From the NCBI RefSeq assembly GCF_018413645.1, contig NZ_JAHCDA010000002.1, positions 248,001 through 312,000 of the forward strand: a DNA stretch of 64,000 nt, in the 5' to 3' direction. This stretch comes from Roseococcus pinisoli (GTDB lineage: Bacteria; Pseudomonadota; Alphaproteobacteria; Acetobacterales; Acetobacteraceae). The translations under genes and the position numbers were made by a program. Below, one piece after another: positions 24,232-33,168 of the stretch (the first letter of the stretch is position 1; every line of letters begins with the position of its first letter). The notes under the pieces were generated by a model, which saw only the letters and a program-made list of their open reading frames with translations, was not told the DNA's origin and searched no databases.

Positions 24232-25242
24232 ATGAGAATCGCCGCCGCCTTCGCTGCGCTGCTGCTTCTGGCCTGCCCCCTTTCGGTGCGGGCGGCGGCG
24301 CCGGCCTCCTCCTGCCCGGACGTGCTGCTGGGGGATAGCCTCGCCGTGGGCATGGGCCCCTATGCGCGCGCTGCCGGCTTCCAGGTGATCGCGCGCACGG
24401 GCATCGGGCTGGCCTGGCTGCGGGCCCAGAGCCCCCGTTGCGCGCGGCGCGTCGTCGTCGTCATCGGCACCAACGACCTGCGCGGCATCGATCCCTATTC
24501 GGCGGAGGCCTATCCGGCGCGTCTCGCCGCCATCATGAGCCGCTGGCAGACGCAGCAGATCATCTGGGCGACGCCCGGCTGCTTCCCCTACGATCAGAGC
24601 CTCGAGCGCGGCAGCGAGGCGCTTGATCGCGCGCTGACGCGGGAGCCGCTGGTCCGCGTGGGCTCGGGGCGCGACTACATGCGGGTGCATTCCGGCCGGA
24701 CCGCCCGCTGCAGCTATCTTTCCGGCGACGGCATCCATCCCACGGGCGCGGGCTACCGCGCCTGGTGGGCGGGCCTGTCCCACACGATCGGGCCGGCGCC
24801 CGAGGGCGAGACCGCTCCGGAGGCCCGGACGCTGCAGGTGGCTTCGGCGAGGCCCAGCCGGGCCCGGACGACGCCGCGCCTTGTGTGGCAGGGGAGCGCC
24901 ACGCCGCCGCGTGCCGGCACGCGGGAGGCTCGGACCACCCGGCAAGGCAGGGCGGTGCAGCAGGCCCGGACGACGGGCCAGCGGCAGGCGGCGCGCCAGG
25001 CCCAGGCGACACGCCCCACCCGGACGGTGCGTCAGGCGCAGACAACCCGCCGGACAGCTGCTGTGGGGCAGGCCCGTGCCGTCCAGCAGACGCGACCCGT
25101 GCGGCTGGCCCGTCCCGCATCTTCGGCGCATGGCGCCCGAGAGGCGCGGACGGCCGCCCAGCTCCGCGCGACGCGTGATGCGCAGGCCATTCGGCGGCCG
25201 GCGACGCGCCTGACCGCCGCGACGCCCACCCGGCGGACCTGA
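24232..25242 (+). CDS. Secreted SGNH/GDSL-type hydrolase domain with long basic low-complexity tail
   Basis: The 336-residue protein has a signal peptide (residues 1-23, ending VRAAAPA). An SGNH domain follows with the block I GDSL motif (Ser36 in LLGDSLAVG), a GTND block with Asn81, and the catalytic Asp166/His169 pair in GDGIHPTGAGY. From about residue 195 the sequence becomes a 140-residue tail built from Arg, Gln, Thr and Ala (for example RQAQATRPTRTVRQAQTT), strongly basic and probably disordered. The tail could anchor the enzyme to an anionic surface or peptidoglycan. A similar tail ends the CHAP protein at 44550. Confidence 0.75.
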   Translation: MRIAAAFAALLLLACPLSVRAAAPASSCPDVLLGDSLAVGMGPYARAAGFQVIARTGIGLAWLRAQSPRCARRVVVVIGTNDLRGIDPYSAEAYPARLAAIMSRWQTQQIIWATPGCFPYDQSLERGSEALDRALTREPLVRVGSGRDYMRVHSGRTARCSYLSGDGIHPTGAGYRAWWAGLSHTIGPAPEGETAPEARTLQVASARPSRARTTPRLVWQGSATPPRAGTREARTTRQGRAVQQARTTGQRQAARQAQATRPTRTVRQAQTTRRTAAVGQARAVQQTRPVRLARPASSAHGAREARTAAQLRATRDAQAIRRPATRLTAATPTRRT

Positions 25243-25328
25243 GGGGCCGCGCCCCTTTCATCTCGCCTCCGGATCGGACAGGCTTCGCGGAACCGCGCGC
25301 GCAGACGCCCGGCCGAGGAGATGCCGCC

Positions 25329-26303
25329 ATGAAACTCGCCCGCCGACAGTCCTTGGCGCTGGCCGCGCTGACGCCCGTCGCCCTGGGCGCACCCGCGCTG
25401 GCCCAGGCGCCATGGCCCGCCCGCCCCATCCGGATGGTCATCCCCTATCCGCCCGGCGGCGCCAGCGACATCATCGCGCGCCTGCTCGCCCCGCACCTGA
25501 CCGAGCTGCTGGGCCAGACTCTGGTGGTCGAGAACCGGCCCGGCGCCAACGGCTTCATCGCCGCCGAGCATGTCGCGCGCAGCGCGCCCGACGGATACAC
25601 GCTGCTCATGGGCAATGCGGGCCCGAACGGGACGGGGCCGGCGCTCTACGGCAGCCGCACGCCCTATGATCCGGTGCGCGACTTCTCGGCGATCATGGCG
25701 GTCTCGGTGGTGCCGCTGATCATGGGCGTCCATCCTTCGGTGCCGGCGCGCAACTTTCAGGAATTCCTGGTCCATGCGCGGGAGAAGGGCGAGGGGTTCA
25801 GCTACGGCACCGCAGGCGTGGGCTCGGCGGGGCATATGGGCATGGAGCTGTTGAAGTCGCTGACCGGCCTCACGATGCAGCACGTGCCTTATCGCGGCAG
25901 CGCGCCGCTCACTTCGGACCTCATCGCCGGCGTCCTGCCGCTGAGCTGCGACACCGCGCCGGTGCTCCTGCCGCATGCGGCGGCGGGGCGGGTGCGGGCG
26001 GTCGCCGCGACATCGGCGCGGCGCATCGCCGAGGCGCCGGAGCTGGGCGCGGTGGCCGAGACGGTGCCGGGTTTCGAATCCGTCAGCTGGGGCGGGGTGA
26101 TGGGGCCGGCCCAGCTTCCGCCGGCCGTCGTGGCGCGCCTCAACACGGCGCTGCGGACCTCGATGGAACGTATTGGGCCGCAGTTGTCGAGCCAGGGCAT
26201 CCAGCCGCAGAGCGGCACGCCCGAGGAATTCGCCGCCTATGTGGCGGCGGAGGTCGGCAAGTGGACCGAGGTCGTGCGGAAGATGGAGCTGCGGCCCGAA
26301 TAG
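25329..26303 (+). CDS. Bug-family (TctC-like) periplasmic tripartite tricarboxylate receptor
   Basis: The 324-residue binding protein begins MKLARRQSLALAALTPVALGAPALA (signal peptide) and continues PWPARPIRMVIPYPPGGASD, the Bug signature. CGAGGAG lies 9 bp before the ATG. It converges on an MHS-family permease gene with only a 16-bp gap. No TctA or TctB gene is near, so the partner transporter must be elsewhere. The ligand is probably an organic acid. Confidence 0.92.
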   Translation: MKLARRQSLALAALTPVALGAPALAQAPWPARPIRMVIPYPPGGASDIIARLLAPHLTELLGQTLVVENRPGANGFIAAEHVARSAPDGYTLLMGNAGPNGTGPALYGSRTPYDPVRDFSAIMAVSVVPLIMGVHPSVPARNFQEFLVHAREKGEGFSYGTAGVGSAGHMGMELLKSLTGLTMQHVPYRGSAPLTSDLIAGVLPLSCDTAPVLLPHAAAGRVRAVAATSARRIAEAPELGAVAETVPGFESVSWGGVMGPAQLPPAVVARLNTALRTSMERIGPQLSSQGIQPQSGTPEEFAAYVAAEVGKWTEVVRKMELRPE

Positions 26304-26319
26304 GCCGCAGCTTCCGATA

Positions 26320-27633
26320 TCAGCGCGGCGGGCTGTGCTCGTCGCGCATATGGCCGTGCTTCTGCATGTCCGGCATGAAGAGCACCGCGATCAGCGCCAC
26401 CGCCATCATGGCCACCACATACCAGGCGAAGCCGCCTTCGTTGCCGGCCGCCTTGAAGCGCAGCGCCACGTATTCCGCCGTGCCGCCGAACAGCGCATTG
26501 GCGATGGCGTAGGAGAGGCCGACGCCCAGCGCGCGGATCTCGGCCGGGAAGAGCTCGGCCTTCAGCACGCCGCTGATCGAGGTGTAGCAGCTCACGATCG
26601 CGAGCGCGCAGAGTAACAGAATGCCTGCCATCGTGGCACTCGAGGCCGTGCCCAGCGCGGCCAGCAGCGGTACCGTCGTCAGGATGCCGCCGATGCAGAA
26701 GACGAAGAGCAGGTTGCGCCGCCCGAAGCGGTCGGAGATCGCGCCGAGGATGGGCTGCATGCCCATGTAGATCAGCAGCACCACGGCCATCAGGATGCTG
26801 ACCGTCTTCACCGGCAGGCCGGCCGTATTGACCAGGTATTTCTGCATGTAGGTCGTGAAGGTGTAGAAGGCGAGCGAGCCGCCGGCCGTCAGTCCCATCA
26901 CGGTCAGCAGCGCACGCGGATGCTTCATCAGCGCGCGCATGGTGCCGGCTTCCTTGTTCGCGCGGCTCTCGGCCGTCGTCGTCTCGTGCAGCGAACGCCG
27001 CAGATAGAGCGCCACCACCGCCGCCAGCGCGCCGATCGCGAAGGGGATGCGCCAGCCCCAGGCGCGCATCTCCGCCTCGGTCAGCGTGAATTCCAGGATG
27101 ACGATGACCAGCACGGCGAGGAGCTGGCCGCCGATCAGCGTCACATACTGGAAAGAGGCGTAGAAGCCGCGGTTCTTGGAGGTCGCGACCTCGCTCATAT
27201 AGGTCGCGGATGTGCCGTACTCGCCGCCGACCGACAGGCCCTGCGCCATGCGCGCCACCAGCAGCACGATCGGCGCCGCGATGCCGATGGTCTCGTAGGT
27301 CGGGATGATCGCGATGAGGAGGGAGCCGCCGCACATCAGGATGACGGAGGCGAGCATCGAGAACTTCCGCCCCATCCGGTCGCCGAGCCGGCCGAAGAGC
27401 CAGCCGCCGAGCGGCCGCATCAGGAAGCCAATGGCGAAGACCGCGGCAGTGTTCAGGAGCTGAACGGTGCTGTCCCCGGCGGGGAAGAAGGCATGCGCGA
27501 AATAGAGCGCGGTGAAGGCATAGGCGTAGAAGTCGTACCACTCCACGAGATTGCCGGAAGCCGCGCCGACGATGGCGCGGATGCGCTGGCGCATCTCGTG
27601 GGGACTGCCGGCAACGATGCCGCTGTTGCTCAT
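26320..27633 (-). CDS. MFS transporter, metabolite:H+ symporter (KgtP/alpha-ketoglutarate permease-like)
   Basis: The 437-residue protein has 12 helices and hallmarks of the MHS family: [19 protein letters not shown] at the first helix, [18 protein letters not shown] in the loop 2/3 motif, and [22 protein letters not shown] in helix 4. These symporters import dicarboxylates, alpha-ketoglutarate, shikimate or similar compounds. The ATG at 27633 follows GGAGATTTT. It diverges from a Bug receptor gene across 203 bp. Confidence 0.93.
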   Translation of the reverse strand: MSNSGIVAGSPHEMRQRIRAIVGAASGNLVEWYDFYAYAFTALYFAHAFFPAGDSTVQLLNTAAVFAIGFLMRPLGGWLFGRLGDRMGRKFSMLASVILMCGGSLLIAIIPTYETIGIAAPIVLLVARMAQGLSVGGEYGTSATYMSEVATSKNRGFYASFQYVTLIGGQLLAVLVIVILEFTLTEAEMRAWGWRIPFAIGALAAVVALYLRRSLHETTTAESRANKEAGTMRALMKHPRALLTVMGLTAGGSLAFYTFTTYMQKYLVNTAGLPVKTVSILMAVVLLIYMGMQPILGAISDRFGRRNLLFVFCIGGILTTVPLLAALGTASSATMAGILLLCALAIVSCYTSISGVLKAELFPAEIRALGVGLSYAIANALFGGTAEYVALRFKAAGNEGGFAWYVVAMMAVALIAVLFMPDMQKHGHMRDEHSPPR

Positions 27634-27836
27634 GGGAAAATCTCCGTGGGGCGGGCCCTTCTTCCCAATACGTTACGATCCCTGAAGTTGCGCGCAAGAA
27701 ACAGATCGGCGTCGCAACGCTTGCGCAGGCGGCGGCGGTAAGAAGCGTTACCGGAAAAGAAATGGACCGGGGCTGGGAATCACGCGAGCACGCGCCTCTG
27801 ATTACAAGACGTTAGTATGACGGGAGGAAAGCGCGC

Positions 27837-28799
27837 ATGCGCAAGTTGAGGATGACCGCGGGCCTGGTGGCCTTCGGCATGGTGATGGGAATCGCAGGGC
27901 CTGGCCCGCTCACCCAGGTGGCGCAGGCGCAGTCGCCCGTCACGATGATCGTGCCCTATCCGCCGGGTGGTGCGACGGACCTGATGGCGCGCCTCGTGCA
28001 GCCTGAGCTTTCTGCGGCGCTCGGCGCCACGGTGGTCATCAAGAATTCGGCCGGCGCCAATGGCACCGTGGGCGCGATGGAGATGGCGCGCTCCCGCCCC
28101 GACGGGACGACGATCCTGTTCACCACCGGCACCTCGCTGGTGCTGACGCCGCACACCCGTGGCGCGCCCTTCCGGCAGGACCAGTTCATCCCGGTCTGCC
28201 AGACCTCCGCGGCCCTCGTGGTCATGATGACGCCGCAGAATTCCGGGCTGCGGACCCTGCAGGACGTCGTGGCGCGCGCGCGCCAGGATGCGGGCGCCTT
28301 CCCCTATGCCAGCACCGGTCCGGGCGGCACGCCGCACATCACCATGGTGTCGCTGGAGCGGATGACCGGGATCTCGATGAACCACATCCCGTTCCGCGGT
28401 TCGGGCGAGGTGATGCAGGCTCTGGCGGCGAACCAGGTGCAGCTCTTCACCGACCAGGGCAACCTCGTTCGCCAGTATCACCTCCACCCGATCGCCGTCT
28501 TCAGCGAGACCCGGCGGCCGGAATTCCCGGACACGCCCACGATGCGTGAGCTGGGCCACGACCTCGTCTTCACGATCTGGTCCGGCATCTACCTGCCGGC
28601 CGGCACGCCGGATGCGATTGTCGACCGCATTTCCGAAGGCTGCCTCAGGACGATGGCCGCGCCGGCCGTGGTCGAGGGGCTGCGGCGCATGGACATGCCC
28701 ATCCAGGCCCGCGGCCGCGCCGAGTTCAGCGCCTTCCACGCCGCGGAATACGAGCGCTTCGGCCGCCTCGTGGAACAGTTCAACCTGCGGGTGAACTGA
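27837..28799 (+). CDS. Bug-family (TctC-like) periplasmic tripartite tricarboxylate receptor
   Basis: The 320-residue binding protein has a signal peptide ending VAQAQ and then SPVTMIVPYPPGGATDLMAR, the family's N-terminal ligand-loop motif. A strong GGGAGGAAA site precedes the ATG. It ends 7 bp from the convergent LysR gene and is divergent from the MHS permease. Together with the hydroxyacid oxidase beyond the LysR gene it may belong to uptake and oxidation of an organic acid, which is inference. Confidence 0.92.
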   Translation: MRKLRMTAGLVAFGMVMGIAGPGPLTQVAQAQSPVTMIVPYPPGGATDLMARLVQPELSAALGATVVIKNSAGANGTVGAMEMARSRPDGTTILFTTGTSLVLTPHTRGAPFRQDQFIPVCQTSAALVVMMTPQNSGLRTLQDVVARARQDAGAFPYASTGPGGTPHITMVSLERMTGISMNHIPFRGSGEVMQALAANQVQLFTDQGNLVRQYHLHPIAVFSETRRPEFPDTPTMRELGHDLVFTIWSGIYLPAGTPDAIVDRISEGCLRTMAAPAVVEGLRRMDMPIQARGRAEFSAFHAAEYERFGRLVEQFNLRVN

Positions 28800-28806
28800 A
28801 CGTCCG

Positions 28807-29685
28807 CTAAAGGGACTCCGCGACGGCGAGCAATGGCACCAGCGCGGGGTTCTCCGCCGACTTCCTCCAGACCAGGCCGTGGCGCAGCCCGGGCCGGTCC
28901 GGGGGAAGCGGCCTGAAGACGACGCCCTGGAATTCCAGCCGCTCGTCCTGGCGCGGCATGATGGCCACGCCGGTGCCACCCGCGACGAGGCAAAGCAGCG
29001 TCTTGGGCTCGGTCGATTCCTCCACGATGTTCGGAATGAAGCCCGCGTGCCGGCATTCGAGATCCATCGCCTTGCGCAGGTAGAAGCCCTGATCGCGCGG
29101 AAGCGCGACGAAGGGCTCGCCGGCCAGGTCCGCGACCGTCAGGTTGGCCGCCTGGGCGAGGGGATGCAGATCGGACAGCACGATCGCGAGCTCGCTTTCC
29201 ACGAAGTCACGGCATTCCAGGTCATCGCCCTCGACGGGCAGGAAGCACAGCGCCGCATCGAGGCGGCGCGAACGCAATTCCTTCAGCAAGTCGCCCTGGA
29301 CGCCGGGGCCGTGGATATCGACGCGCACTTCCGGCCGGGACTGGCGGAAGGCGCGGATCAGGCGCGGCAGACTATGGGCGCTGGCATGGCCGGTATAGCC
29401 GATCGCCAGCGTGCCCGCGTCGCCGCGGGCATGGCGCCGCGCCGCCCTGATGCCCTCATCGAGTGCCGCGAAGACGGCGGGCAGGGCCTCCTGCAGCGCG
29501 CGCCCCGCGGGCGTCAGCTCGACGTGGCGCGTGGTGCGCAGGAAGAGCGCGGCGCCGATCTCGGCCTCGAGCTCCTGGATGCGGCGCGTGAGGGGCGGGG
29601 CCGCGATATTCAGGCGATGGGCGGCACGCGCGAAATTGCCTTCCTCGGCCACTGCGAGGAAGCTTCTCAACTGCTTCAGGTCCAA
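28807..29685 (-). CDS. LysR-family transcriptional regulator
   Basis: The 292-residue regulator begins with a TTG codon (MDLKQLRSFLAVAEEGNFARAAHRL), the usual entry to the LysR helix-turn-helix, followed by LTRRIQELEAEIGAALFLR. The C-terminal effector domain has the expected length. It is divergent from the FMN-dependent hydroxyacid oxidase gene with 107 bp between the start codons. LysR genes usually control the divergent gene, so regulation of the oxidase is the likeliest role. Confidence 0.93.
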   Translation of the reverse strand: MDLKQLRSFLAVAEEGNFARAAHRLNIAAPPLTRRIQELEAEIGAALFLRTTRHVELTPAGRALQEALPAVFAALDEGIRAARRHARGDAGTLAIGYTGHASAHSLPRLIRAFRQSRPEVRVDIHGPGVQGDLLKELRSRRLDAALCFLPVEGDDLECRDFVESELAIVLSDLHPLAQAANLTVADLAGEPFVALPRDQGFYLRKAMDLECRHAGFIPNIVEESTEPKTLLCLVAGGTGVAIMPRQDERLEFQGVVFRPLPPDRPGLRHGLVWRKSAENPALVPLLAVAESL

Positions 29686-29748
29686 CGTCTCTTTCCCCCG
29701 GCCCGCTTCGCCCGCTTCCGCCGCCGGGGCGGAGATCGTATGGCAATT

Positions 29749-29772
29749 TCAGAACACGAGCCGCGATTCTGA
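29749..29772. promoter_or_regulatory. Inverted repeat in the LysR/hydroxyacid oxidase gap
   Basis: Six-bp arms TCAGAA and TTCTGA are separated by 12 bp and lie 20 bp upstream of the oxidase start. It could be part of the divergent LysR gene's binding site, although the spacing is longer than the usual T-N11-A. Confidence 0.35.
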
Positions 29773-29792
29773 CGGCCGGAAAGGAGATGTCC

Positions 29793-31019
29793 ATGCCCGA
29801 CGCCCATGAGGGCCTGCGTCCTGCGGCGCAGCTTCCGCCCGTGCCGGCGCTGGACGAGGCCGGGCTGCGCCTGCGCCGGCTCTTCCCGCATTACGACGTC
29901 ATGGAGCAGCGGGCGCGGCAGCGCGTGCCGCGCTTCGCCTATGACTATGCCGCCGGCGGCGTCGGCCACGGCGCGCCCAACGTGGTGCGCAACCGCGAGG
30001 CGATGGATGCGGTGCAGATCCTGCCGCGCTACGGCCTGGACGTCTCGGCCATCGACACGCGCGTCACGCTCTTCGGCCAGGATTACGCCATGCCGGTCGG
30101 CGTCGCGCCCATGGGCAATCCCGGCGTGGTCTGGCCCGGCACGGGCGATATCCTGGCCCGCGCGGCGCAGAAGGCGGGGCTGGCCTATATCGGCTCCACC
30201 GTCGCGAATGAGAGCATCGAGACCTTCGGCCGGATCGCGCCCGACGCCTATTGGTTCCAGCTCTACCCCATGCCGGCCGAGGAACACCGGCGCTCCTTCG
30301 ACATGGTGCGGCGCGCGGAGGCCGTGGGGGCGAAGGTGCTGGTGGTGACGCTGGACGTGCCCTGCCGCCCGAAGCGCGTGGGCGACATCGCCAACGGCCT
30401 GGAGGTGCCCTTCCGCTGGCGCGCCCGCACGCTGCGCGACATCGCGCTCTCGCCGCAATGGGCGATCGAGACGCTGCGGCGCGGCCGCCCCGCCTTCGAG
30501 ACGCTGCGGCAATACGTGCCCGAGGGCTCGTCGATCTTCGACATCGCGGCCTTCGGGCAGCGGCAGATGGGCCAGGCCATCACCTGGGAATGGATCGCGC
30601 GGCTGCGCGAGATCTGGCCGCGCGCGATGGTGGTGAAGGGGATCATGCACCCCGATGACGCCGAGCGCGCGGTGGAGATCGGCTGCGACGGCGTGCTGGT
30701 CTCCAACCATGGCGGCCGCCAGTTCGATGCGGCCCCAGCCTCCATCGACGTGCTGCCCGCGATCGTGGAGCGCGTGGGTGGGCGGGCCAAGGTCCTCTAC
30801 GACGGATCGATCCGCTCGGGGCTCGACGTGTTGCGGGCGCTGGCGAGCGGTGCCGACTTCACCTTCGCCGCGCGGGCCTTCCTGTGGTCGGTGGCCGCGA
30901 TCGGCGAGGCGGGCGGCGACCATGCGACCGCCTCCTTCCGGGAGGAGCTGCGCAGCTCGATGGGGCAGGCGGGGCTGACGACGATCGAGGAAGCGAAGCG
31001 GGCGCCTCTCTTCCGGTAA
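29793..31019 (+). CDS. FMN-dependent alpha-hydroxy acid dehydrogenase/oxidase
   Basis: The 408-residue TIM-barrel flavoenzyme belongs to the L-lactate dehydrogenase/glycolate oxidase/mandelate dehydrogenase family. Catalytic residues are visible: Tyr159 (WFQLYPM), Lys282 (VVKGIMHP), His306 and Arg309 in VSNHGGRQ, and the phosphate-binding VLYDGSIRSGLDVLRAL. The ATG at 29793 is preferred over 29787 because AAGGAG ends 6 bp before it but abuts the earlier one. Oxidation of an L-2-hydroxy acid is expected; the exact substrate is unknown. Confidence 0.93.
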   Translation: MPDAHEGLRPAAQLPPVPALDEAGLRLRRLFPHYDVMEQRARQRVPRFAYDYAAGGVGHGAPNVVRNREAMDAVQILPRYGLDVSAIDTRVTLFGQDYAMPVGVAPMGNPGVVWPGTGDILARAAQKAGLAYIGSTVANESIETFGRIAPDAYWFQLYPMPAEEHRRSFDMVRRAEAVGAKVLVVTLDVPCRPKRVGDIANGLEVPFRWRARTLRDIALSPQWAIETLRRGRPAFETLRQYVPEGSSIFDIAAFGQRQMGQAITWEWIARLREIWPRAMVVKGIMHPDDAERAVEIGCDGVLVSNHGGRQFDAAPASIDVLPAIVERVGGRAKVLYDGSIRSGLDVLRALASGADFTFAARAFLWSVAAIGEAGGDHATASFREELRSSMGQAGLTTIEEAKRAPLFR

Positions 31020-31085
31020 TCGCCGAAGCCGCCGAAGGGGAGTATGTCCTGGGCCGGCCGCGATGGGACGGCGAAGGATTCCAGG

Positions 31086-31448
31086 ATGCTCAGATCCATC
31101 GGGCTCGCGGGCTTCGGCCTCGCGATCCTTTCGGCGCCGCCGGCGCAGGCCCTGGAAGCGAGCTATTGCGGCGGGCGCATCGTGGCCGAGCGCTTCGCCA
31201 CCCGGGTCGTGCCGGGTCCTGGCGGCAGGGCCAGCTATTCGGTGCTGCTGCGGAACACGCAGGAGCGCAGCCAGGACTTCCGGCTGGTCGTCACCGGCAG
31301 CTTCATCGGCCGCCCGGCCCCGGCGACGCAGACGCTCCTGGCCGGCGGAAGCAGGACCGTCGCCCTGGGCTACACGCCGAACATGCCCGGCGTCGCGCCG
31401 ATGCGGGGCGATCAGATCGCGCAGATGACCCGCCTGGCCTGCCTCTGA
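31086..31448 (+). CDS. Small secreted protein, first of a tandem pair
   Basis: A 120-residue protein with a signal peptide (MLRSIGLAGFGLAILSAPPAQA) and a mature domain starting LEASYCGGRIV. One cysteine lies near each end of the mature part (ASYC and LACL), suggesting a disulfide. The sequence pattern YC-G...SVLLRN...DFRLVVTGSFIGRP recurs in the protein encoded at 31568, so the two are paralogues. No function is recognised. The frame is open from 31044, but 31086 gives a proper signal peptide. Confidence 0.65.
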   Translation: MLRSIGLAGFGLAILSAPPAQALEASYCGGRIVAERFATRVVPGPGGRASYSVLLRNTQERSQDFRLVVTGSFIGRPAPATQTLLAGGSRTVALGYTPNMPGVAPMRGDQIAQMTRLACL

Positions 31449-31567
31449 GGCGGGTCGGTCGTGAAGATTGTTTCACCATGCGGGAGCTTCCGGCGAGGAT
31501 GAACCGACCTTAGGAACGCGGCTCGAATTCAGCCGCCATGGTCCGCTTCTTCCGGGAATCCCCATCG

Positions 31568-31924
31568 ATGTTCCGCTTCGTCGTCCTGGCCGGATCGGTG
31601 CTTGCCGCAGCGATGCCGGCGCATGCGCAGGTGGCGACCTATTGTGCCGGCGCGCTGCAGGCCGTGCAGTTCCACACGCAGCCGGACCCTGACGGCACGG
31701 GACGCGCCGTCCATTCGGTCAGGCTCCGCAACAGGTCGGGGCGGGACCAGAGCTTCTCGATCGTGGTGACGGCGCCCTTCCTCGGCCGCCCGACGCCCAG
31801 GCTCCGTCACCTGCCGCCGGGCGCGATGGTGGTGGTCCCTCTCGGCCAGCAGGTGATCCAGCCGAACCAGACGCCGCTGCGCGGCAACGAACTGGCCGAG
31901 GTGGTGCGGGTTACCTGCCGCTAG
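31568..31924 (+). CDS. Small secreted protein, second of a tandem pair
   Basis: A 118-residue protein with signal peptide MFRFVVLAGSVLAAAMPAHAQ and mature start VATYCAGALQ. It shares with the 31086 protein the YC-G start, SVRLRN, the FSIVVTAPFLGRP block and a C-terminal cysteine (VTCR). The block spacing is almost identical, which indicates a tandem duplication. The two genes are separated by about 120 bp without an obvious terminator. Function is unknown. Confidence 0.65.
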   Translation: MFRFVVLAGSVLAAAMPAHAQVATYCAGALQAVQFHTQPDPDGTGRAVHSVRLRNRSGRDQSFSIVVTAPFLGRPTPRLRHLPPGAMVVVPLGQQVIQPNQTPLRGNELAEVVRVTCR

Positions 31925-31981
31925 GCAGAACGCATTTCCTGATGCCGGGCGTTTCCGTCCGGCCGGAAAACGCTCCGAGGG

Positions 31982-32932
31982 TCAGTCAGCCTGCATGCCG
32001 ATGCGCTGGATGACCGGTGCCCAGCGCTCGGCATCCTCGCGGATCTTCACGGCCAGCGCATTGGCATCCGCGATGACGGGATCAATCCCCAGCGCCGACA
32101 GGCGCTCGCGCACCTCAGCCTGGGCCAGGACCTGGCTGACGGCCTGGTTGATGCGGGTGACGATTTCGGTGGGCGTGCCCTTGGGCGCGACGATCCCGTG
32201 CCAGCCCGCCACATCCACGCCGCTGAGCCCGGCCTCGATCAGCGTCGGCACCTCGGGTAGCGCCTGGGTGCGGCTGCCCGTCGAGACGGCGAGGCCCCGG
32301 AGCCGGCCGGCCTGCACATGCTGCGCCACCGCGCCGATATTGATCATGACGCCCTGCAGCGAGCCGCCCAGCAGGTCGTTCACGGCCAGCGCGCCGCCGC
32401 GATAGGGGGCATGGGTCCAGTTGGTCTCCGTCGCCTGCTTGGCCAATTCGGTCAGCAGGTGGGAGAGGCTGCCATTGCCTGGCGTGCCGATCGCGGTGGG
32501 CGCGTTGCGGCTCAGCTCGACGAACTGGGCGAAGGTGGTGGCCGGGAAATCCGCGCGCACCACCAGGATCTGCGGCACCGAGGTCGCCTGGGCGATGGGC
32601 GCGAAATCCTCCACCGGGTCGAAGGACAGGCGACGGAAGAGCGACTTGTTGATCGAGAGGCTGTCCGACCCGCCCAGCAGCGTCAGCCCATCCGCCCGCG
32701 AGCGGGCGACGAGCTCGTAGCCGATATTGCTGCCGGCGCCGGGATGGTTCTCGACGACGATCTGCGTGCCCAGCAGCGGGCCCAGATGGCGCGCGACCAG
32801 ACGGCCGACAACGTCCTGGCTGCCGCCCGCGGCGACGGGGACGACCAGGCGGATGGGGCGCTCGCTTTGCGCCAGGGCAGGGGTGGCGAGGGCGGTGGCA
32901 GCGGGGGCGGCAAGAAATTGACGGCGATTCAT
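31982..32932 (-). CDS. Bug-family (TctC-like) periplasmic tripartite tricarboxylate receptor
   Basis: The 316-residue binding protein starts at the ATG at 32932 (MNRRQFLAAPAATALATPALAQ), which has a twin-arginine-like n-region and a GGAGAA site 7 bp upstream; a TTG five codons earlier is less likely. SERPIRLVVPVAAGGSQDVVGR is a Bug-type entry. It is divergent from cysK across about 236 bp. The ligand is unknown. Confidence 0.92.
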   Translation of the reverse strand: MNRRQFLAAPAATALATPALAQSERPIRLVVPVAAGGSQDVVGRLVARHLGPLLGTQIVVENHPGAGSNIGYELVARSRADGLTLLGGSDSLSINKSLFRRLSFDPVEDFAPIAQATSVPQILVVRADFPATTFAQFVELSRNAPTAIGTPGNGSLSHLLTELAKQATETNWTHAPYRGGALAVNDLLGGSLQGVMINIGAVAQHVQAGRLRGLAVSTGSRTQALPEVPTLIEAGLSGVDVAGWHGIVAPKGTPTEIVTRINQAVSQVLAQAEVRERLSALGIDPVIADANALAVKIREDAERWAPVIQRIGMQAD

Positions 32933-33168
32933 CGTGGTATTCTCCAAGGCTATTGTTCAGACCGGGGCGCAAATATCCCCGCGACATCGCGCATGACTGC
33001 CTTGTTGAAATACGATCATGTATGGTGATATGAATTGATCGATTCGAAACGTCAATGTAGAATTGGCGTGGATGCCCCGCGGCATTTTGCATTGTCCCTC
33101 TGCGCGGCACGCATTGCTGCGGACAAGCTATCTGTTTCACGTTTTCGTGGGGCTGATATCCTGGCGAC
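32933..33168. promoter_or_regulatory. Divergent promoter region, Bug receptor / cysK
   Basis: This 236-bp gap is more AT-rich than its surroundings. It contains a near-palindrome, GAATTGATCGATTC (about 33032-33045), and a small CACG-TTTT-CGTG dyad about 30 bp before cysK. It should hold both promoters. I cannot assign a named regulator. Confidence 0.4.

Noticed and set aside
24830-25200. Regularly spaced repeats that could suggest a CRISPR array or minisatellite
   Set aside because: The repeats are imperfect, stay in the reading frame of the SGNH gene and encode an Arg/Gln/Thr/Ala tail; no constant repeat with unique spacers is present.
27634-27836. Small dyads in the MHS permease/Bug receptor gap as a specific operator
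   Set aside because: Several short GC dyads (for example TTGCGCGCAA) occur, but none is long or repeated enough to separate from background.
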